A DNA stretch of 64,000 bases, taken from JAIVJZ01 sp036386515 (lineage in GTDB: Bacteria; Acidobacteriota; Blastocatellia; Pyrinomonadales; Pyrinomonadaceae). This document shows, in pieces, positions 59,715 to 64,000 of the stretch; position 1 is the stretch's first letter, and each line of letters begins with the position of its first letter. The stretch lies in NCBI GenBank assembly GCA_036386515.1, contig DASVVO010000086.1:37906-101905 (forward strand). The letters run 5' to 3'. The position numbers and the translations under genes were made by a program. The notes under the pieces are model-generated. The model did not search any database. It saw nothing but the letters and a program-made list of their open reading frames with translations, and was not told the origin of the DNA.

Positions 59715-60353
59715 ATGTTCTCGAACAATTCTTACCAGCCCAAACAATTCAACCTGAGCGGGCTGAACGGCATCTCCGACAAGACGCTGGAGCTGCACTT
59801 CAAACTTTACGAGGGCTACGTCAAAGAGACGAACAACCTGACGGAGCGCATCTCGAAGTTTCTCGCCGACGGCCAGGTTGACCAGGACGAGATGCCCGCC
59901 TATTCGGAACTGACCCGGCGGCTCGGCTTCGAATACAACGGCATGGTCTTGCACGAATACTATTTCGGCAACATGCGGCGGCAAGGCACGGGCGATCCGG
60001 CCAAAGACTCGAACTTCACGAGAGCGGCGGAACAGAGTTTCGGCAGCTACGACATTTGGAAGGCCGATTTCGTCGGCATCGGCAAGATGCGCGGCGTCGG
60101 TTGGGCGATGTGTTACCAGAACCCCGCGAACGGCCGCCTGTCCAATCACTGGATCACCTTGCACGAGACGGGCAACGTCTCCGGTTTCACGCCCGTGCTC
60201 GTGATGGATGTGTGGGAACACGCCTTCCTGCTCGATTACATGCCCGCCGAGCGTCCGAAGTACATCGAAGCCTTCTTCTCGAATATCGACTGGGCGGCCG
60301 TCGAACAGCGGCTCAACCCGCACGCCTCTCCCGCGCCCCCCGCCACGGCCTAG
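59715..60353 (+). CDS. Fe/Mn-family superoxide dismutase
   Basis: A 212-residue SOD, expected to dismute superoxide. The four metal ligands appear to be His in KTLELHFKLYEGYV, His in GMVLHEYYFGN, and Asp and His in DVWEHAFLLDY. It departs from classic enzymes: the usual second and third His of the first helix are missing, and Gly occupies the Gln position of FeSOD. The segment TLHETGN may place a His where MnSOD has Gln. It belongs to a divergent SOD subfamily. ATG 59715 has GAGGAG upstream. Confidence 0.88.
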   Translation: MFSNNSYQPKQFNLSGLNGISDKTLELHFKLYEGYVKETNNLTERISKFLADGQVDQDEMPAYSELTRRLGFEYNGMVLHEYYFGNMRRQGTGDPAKDSNFTRAAEQSFGSYDIWKADFVGIGKMRGVGWAMCYQNPANGRLSNHWITLHETGNVSGFTPVLVMDVWEHAFLLDYMPAERPKYIEAFFSNIDWAAVEQRLNPHASPAPPATA

Positions 60354-60358
60354 ACGCA

Positions 60359-60525
60359 AGGGGAAAGGGGAAAGGGGAAAGGGGGAAAGGGAAAAGGTTA
60401 AAGACAAAGAGGCGCGTTCATCGTGCGCCGCCTTCTTTCCCCCCTTCCCCTTTACCCCTTCCCCTTTACCCTTTCTCCTTCCCCCCTTCCCCCCTTCCCC
60501 CCTTCCCCTTTACCCCTCCTTCTTC
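60359..60525. repeat. Long inverted heptamer array, GGGGAAA family
   Basis: GGGGAAA heptamers at about 60359-60400, a 36-bp loop, and a long right arm of inverted CCCCTTT and CCCCCTT units to about 60525. It fills the gap between the SOD and lipoprotein genes. Confidence 0.9.
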
Positions 60526-60571
60526 CTATACTCTCACGCGCCATCAATCGAACAACTCAGGAGGCACGTCT

Positions 60572-61627
60572 ATGAAACTTCCCGCACGTCTCTTTTTGCC
60601 CTTCGCGCTCTACAGCCTCGTCGCTGTCGTCGTCGCCTCGTCCGCCTGCACGGCCGCCGACAACACGAACGGCGGCAACACGACCGCGACCACCACCGTC
60701 ACGCCGCCCCCGGCCGGTTCGCCCTCGCCGCTCAATCTGACGGTCGCCGAACGCCCGCAGAAGATTAAAGATCAGATGCAGGCGCGCGGCGAGCAGGACG
60801 CGGCCGCGCCGACCCTGCGCTTCGTCGAACCGCGCGACGGCGCGACCCTCACGGGTTCGACCGTCAACGTCAAACTCGCGCTCGCCGGCGACCTCAAAGG
60901 CTACAAGCCCGGCAAAGACCCCGCGACGAACATGGGCAATCACATCCACGTCATCCTCGACAACCAGCCCTACGAGGCTTACTACAATCTCGACGAAGCG
61001 TTCGAACTGCGCAACGTGACCGAGGGCAAGCACACCCTGCGCGTCTTCGCCTCGCGCCCGTGGCACGAGAGCTATAAGAACAACGGCTCATTCCAGATGG
61101 TCTCGTTCACCGTCCGCGGCGGCGGCGACGCGTCGAAACCGACGACCACCGCCACCGGGCAGACGATGGCCGATAACAGGAACGCGAATGCCAACGCCGC
61201 CAACGCAAACGCTGCGAACGCAAACGCTGCGAATGCGAACGCTGCGAATGCGAACGCCGCCGCCACGCCGCCCGCGCGCGAGGGCAAAGAGGTGGCCTCC
61301 AGCCAGGCCGGTGAGATCGACCGGGCGAAACCGCTCCTGACCTACAGCCGGCCGAAGGGCGACTACAAGGGCGCGGACGCCGACGCCATCATGATCGACT
61401 TCTGGCTCACGAACGCCAGGCTGCAAGGCGACGGCGGCGATTACCGCGTGCGCTACACGGTGAACGGCGGCGAGCCGAAGTTCATAGACAAGTGGGAGCC
61501 GATCTGGTTGACGGGTTGGACGGCGGGTAAGCACAGCGTCAAAGTCGAACTCGTAGACCGCGACGGCAACATCGTCGAAAACGGCGGCTACAATTCCACC
61601 GCGCGCGACATCAACGTCAGCAAGTAG
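60572..61627 (+). CDS. Lipoprotein with two beta domains and an (NANAA)n linker
   Basis: A 351-residue exported lipoprotein. The signal peptide ends in a lipobox-like VVASSAC with Cys26 as the likely lipid site. The first domain (about 70-195) has RFVEPRDGATLTGSTVNVKLALAG and GNHIHVILDNQPYEAYYNLDEAF; the second (about 240-350) has a similar Ig-like pattern. Between them lies a repetitive linker of Asn-Ala units (61182-61262, 15-bp DNA units). Both domains seem to bind or shape something on the cell surface; function unknown. ATG 60572 has CAGGAGG upstream. Confidence 0.75.
   Translation: MKLPARLFLPFALYSLVAVVVASSACTAADNTNGGNTTATTTVTPPPAGSPSPLNLTVAERPQKIKDQMQARGEQDAAAPTLRFVEPRDGATLTGSTVNVKLALAGDLKGYKPGKDPATNMGNHIHVILDNQPYEAYYNLDEAFELRNVTEGKHTLRVFASRPWHESYKNNGSFQMVSFTVRGGGDASKPTTTATGQTMADNRNANANAANANAANANAANANAANANAAATPPAREGKEVASSQAGEIDRAKPLLTYSRPKGDYKGADADAIMIDFWLTNARLQGDGGDYRVRYTVNGGEPKFIDKWEPIWLTGWTAGKHSVKVELVDRDGNIVENGGYNSTARDINVSK
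61182..61262 (+). repeat. 15-bp tandem repeat encoding (NANAA)n
   Basis: About five 15-bp units of the type AACGCTGCGAACGCA encode the Asn/Ala linker of the lipoprotein. Units differ only at a few third-codon positions. Confidence 0.85.
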
Positions 61628-61713
61628 GCGGTTTCCGAGCACGGGCGCGAAGACCCGTCGGGAGGCGGCAGGCTGCTTCCCGGTCTTTGCGCCCTTGTGG
61701 TTAAATTCCTGCG

Positions 61714-62385
61714 ATGCACCCGACCGAAGAAAAGCACGCCCTCTTTGCCGCCCTCGCCGCCGAGGCCGCCGCGTGCCGCCGCTGCGAGACGATGTGCGGG
61801 CGCGCGGCCGTGTTGAGCGAACGGAACGGCAGGCCGGAGGCGCGCGTGATGTTCATCGGCGAAGCGCCGGGGCGGCAGGGCGGCGACCGCACGCGCGTGC
61901 CCTTTTCCGGCGACCAGTCGGGGCATAACTTCGGCCGCTACATCGCCTCGATCAACCTCGCGCGCGAAGACATCTTCATCACCAACTCGGTGCTCTGCAA
62001 CCCGCGCAAAGAGTCGGGCGCGAACCGCAAGCCGAGCGTGAAAGAGTCTCTGAACTGCGCCGGGTTTCTCCGGCGGCAGATCGAACTCGTCGCGCCGCGC
62101 GTCGTCGTCACGCTCGGAGCGGTCGCGCTTGTCGCCCTCGGTCGCATTGAGTATCATCAATTCACACTCAAAGATTCGGCGGGTCGCGTGTGCGAATGGA
62201 ACGGGCGTCTGCTCGTGCCGCTTTATCATCCGAGTCCGCAGGTGCTCGCCTCGCACCGGCGCGAGGACGCGCAACTGCGAGACTACACGGCCGTGGCGCG
62301 CGCCATCCGGCAGAGCGGCGAGAAATCGCACGCCGGAGCGCAGTCGCGGGAGAGACCAGCCGGGAGAATTTTCGGAGAAGCATGA
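61714..62385 (+). CDS. Uracil-DNA glycosylase, 4Fe-4S (family 4/5) type
   Basis: A 223-residue DNA repair enzyme that removes uracil from DNA. The uracil-binding motif is FIGEAPGRQGGDRTRVPFSGDQSG, and the second motif is PLYHPSPQVLASHRR. Cys in CRRCETMC near the N-terminus, with Cys in NSVLCNPRK and LNCAGF, suit the Fe-S cluster of families 4 and 5. The C-terminus is disordered. ATG 61714 is used. Its stop overlaps the start of the next gene (ATGA), so they are translationally coupled. Confidence 0.88.
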   Translation: MHPTEEKHALFAALAAEAAACRRCETMCGRAAVLSERNGRPEARVMFIGEAPGRQGGDRTRVPFSGDQSGHNFGRYIASINLAREDIFITNSVLCNPRKESGANRKPSVKESLNCAGFLRRQIELVAPRVVVTLGAVALVALGRIEYHQFTLKDSAGRVCEWNGRLLVPLYHPSPQVLASHRREDAQLRDYTAVARAIRQSGEKSHAGAQSRERPAGRIFGEA

Positions 62386-63563
62386 ACGAGACGGCCGAAC
62401 AGTTGACGACGGTTCATCCCCTGACGCTCGCCGAGACGCACCGGGCGCACGGCGCGACTTTCACCGCGCGCGACGGATTCATGCTCCCCGCCACTTACGG
62501 CGACGCGGGCGCGGAGTATGAAGCGGTGCGCGGAGGCGTGGGCGCGGGGCTGATCGATCTTTCGGTGCGCGCACGCATCGAGGTGAGCGGCGCGGAGGCG
62601 GTGCAGTTCTTAAACGGCCTGATCACGAACGACGTGAAGACGCTTGAGGCCGGCGCGTGGATGCTCGCCGCCTTCCCCAACGTGCAGGGACGCCTGCTCG
62701 CGCACGCGCGCGTCGCCCGCCCCGGCCGGGAGGTCTCTTTCCTGCTCGACACCGAAGCGGCCACGCACGAAAAAGTTTTCCAGACGCTTCAACGCTTCAC
62801 GCTCGCAGGGGATTTTCGCGTCCGCGACGTGACGGGCGAGACAACGCAGTTTTCCTTACAAGGCGCGCGGGCGGGCGCGATCATCGAGTCGGTGTTCGGC
62901 GGCGCGTTCGCGCAGGCCGGACGGCAACAGCAGAGCGCGGCGAGCGTGTCGTGGCGCGAGGCTTTACAGGTCGTCGTTCTGCACGCCACGCACACGGGCG
63001 AAGACGGCTACGACCTCGTCTGCCCGGCGGGCGCGGCGGCGGATTTGTGGGAGGCGTTGACGGCGGCGGGCGCGCGCCCCGTCGGTTTCGACGCCTTTGA
63101 AGTGTTGCGCGTCGAGGCGGGCGAGCCGCGCCACGGCGTTGACGTGACCGAGACGAACGTCGTGCTCGAAGCCGGACGAGACGAAGCCGTCAGCTACACG
63201 AAAGGCTGCTACATCGGCCAGGAGATCATCGCGCGCATCCACTGGCGCGGCCACGTCGCCAAGCAGCTCGCCGGACTCGTCCTCGAAGACGAACGCGACC
63301 CCGGCGCGGAGGCGATAATCAGAACGGCGGAGGGCAGGGAGATCGGGCGCATCACCTCTCACGTCTTTTCGCCGAGGCTCGCGCGCCGCATCGCCCTCGC
63401 CATCCTCAAGTACGATTACCTCCAACCGGGCACGGAAGTCCCGGTCGTCGCGGGCGAAGCGGAACTGGCCGCGCGCGTCGCTGAGTTGCCGTTCGTGCGC
63501 GGCAGTTGGTACGCCGACGCCGGGGCGACAGCAGGCGACGCGGAGGAGGAGGCGACCGCGTGA
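62382..63563 (+). CDS. ygfZ: YgfZ/GcvT-family folate-binding protein
   Basis: A 393-residue tetrahydrofolate-binding protein that supports Fe-S enzymes. The family motif KGCYIGQEIIARIH is present, with the DVTETNVVLEAGRDEAVSYTKGCY run-up, as is the GcvT-like N-terminus RDGFMLPATYGDAGAEYEAVRGGVG with LIDLSVRARIEVSGAEAVQFLNGLITNDV. ATG 62382 overlaps the uracil-DNA glycosylase stop by four bases, and the next gene starts in a GTGA overlap, so the three form one operon. Length is a little above E. coli YgfZ (about 326) and closer to GcvT-like relatives. Confidence 0.92.
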   Translation: MNETAEQLTTVHPLTLAETHRAHGATFTARDGFMLPATYGDAGAEYEAVRGGVGAGLIDLSVRARIEVSGAEAVQFLNGLITNDVKTLEAGAWMLAAFPNVQGRLLAHARVARPGREVSFLLDTEAATHEKVFQTLQRFTLAGDFRVRDVTGETTQFSLQGARAGAIIESVFGGAFAQAGRQQQSAASVSWREALQVVVLHATHTGEDGYDLVCPAGAAADLWEALTAAGARPVGFDAFEVLRVEAGEPRHGVDVTETNVVLEAGRDEAVSYTKGCYIGQEIIARIHWRGHVAKQLAGLVLEDERDPGAEAIIRTAEGREIGRITSHVFSPRLARRIALAILKYDYLQPGTEVPVVAGEAELAARVAELPFVRGSWYADAGATAGDAEEEATA

Positions 63564-63886
63564 GCGAGCAACCGCCGACAGAAGCCGACTCTCCCGACAC
63601 GAAAGACGCCGCCGCCGCCGCCGCCATGCCGCGCGATCTCGATTTCGCGCAAGCGCGCCTCGCCTATTCGATCATCCAAACGCTCCTCGAACACACCGCC
63701 GTCTTGAGCGACCTCGTCGCCCTCATGGCGCAAGTCATCGACGAAGACACCACGCGCGCCCTCACGCAGACGCCCAACTGGACGGCCTACCTCGAAAGCC
63801 GCCGCCGCATGGAAGCGACGCACGCCGACGTGGAGAAGTTCGCCGAACTCATGAAGGGGCTGGGCGAAGAGGACAAAGAGGAATAA
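63560..63886 (+). CDS. Small helical protein of unknown function
   Basis: A 108-residue cytosolic protein, acidic, with a disordered Ala/Pro-rich N-terminus and a helical core (about 30-105, ARLAYSIIQTLLEHTAVLSDLVALMAQVIDEDT). I recognise no family. The start is GTG 63560, which overlaps the ygfZ stop (GTGA), implying translational coupling with ygfZ and the uracil-DNA glycosylase. The context suggests a link to Fe-S maintenance, but that is guilt by association only. Confidence 0.65.
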   Translation: MSEQPPTEADSPDTKDAAAAAAMPRDLDFAQARLAYSIIQTLLEHTAVLSDLVALMAQVIDEDTTRALTQTPNWTAYLESRRRMEATHADVEKFAELMKGLGEEDKEE

Positions 63887-64000
63887 GGGCGGAATATGAT
63901 CGGGCGCGCCGTGTGGCGTAAGGGGTCGGACAGCCCTCGCGCCCGTCCGTCTGCGCCCGTCGCGCCCATGACGAAACCGGACAGCGCCCGTCGCGGTTGT

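Noticed and set aside
63968..64000. Possible start (ATG) of a gene running off the right end
   Set aside because: Only eleven codons are visible and no ribosome binding site is clear.

Overview
The window looks like chromosomal DNA from a diderm, high-GC bacterium, most likely an Acidobacteriota of the class Blastocatellia (inference). Pointers are the BamA-OmpH-FabZ-LpxA-LpxI envelope cluster, LolC/LolD permease and ATPase, ClpC rather than ClpA, a HEAT-repeat/cyclophilin fusion, a serine/threonine kinase with C-terminal TPRs and an exported TPR-CHAT protein. I found no rRNA, tRNA, integrase, transposase or CRISPR array. Genes are dense, and most codirectional neighbours are separated by 70-200 bp of repetitive DNA.

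0-15.7 kb is almost all minus strand: type IB topoisomerase, a coiled-coil zinc-ribbon protein, a quinone oxidoreductase, a lipid kinase (plus strand), rpiB-tkt, an orphan RsbRD-N-like protein, an exported subtilase, a small Cys-rich exported protein, rsmE, prmA, era, an M20 peptidase with a small coiled-coil protein, and a DUF374 acyltransferase. 15.8-36.3 kb is plus strand and centred on the cell envelope: GNAT protein, polysaccharide deacetylase, a receiver-ATPase fusion, a GT-C membrane glycosyltransferase, lolC, lolD, clpC, bamA, ompH, fabZ, lpxA, lpxI and an exported TPR-CHAT protease. 36.3-46.2 kb is mixed: a degenerate M1 peptidase homologue, a thioesterase, an AT-richer TPR kinase lying between two thioesterase-like segments, a TPR protein, a 5'-nucleotidase and pepA. 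46.6-54.2 kb holds an SDR protein, a thioredoxin-like protein and a three-gene minus operon (HEAT-cyclophilin, a second degenerate M1 homologue, DUF4112). 54.2-63.9 kb is rich in iron-sulfur and redox genes: molybdopterin oxidoreductase, Mrp, ErpA/IscA, 2Fe-2S ferredoxin, a PuuD-like membrane protein, a superoxide dismutase, family 4-type uracil-DNA glycosylase and YgfZ.

The most striking structure is not a gene. At least nineteen intergenic regions carry inverted arrays of 7-bp tandem repeats: a run of heptamers, a short unique loop, then the same heptamers inverted. The heptamer differs between families (TTTCAAG, GGTGACA, GGGGAAA, GATGAGG, ATGGTAA, GGTTAGA, GTCAGTT, AGCCGTC), but the period of 7, the inverted layout and (where it can be judged) the polarity are shared. 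Some arrays run into genes: they encode the C-terminal tail of Era and the last residues of the quinone oxidoreductase, and appear to supply the start codon of lolD. A 34-bp tandem array and a 230-bp nested palindrome are further repeat types.
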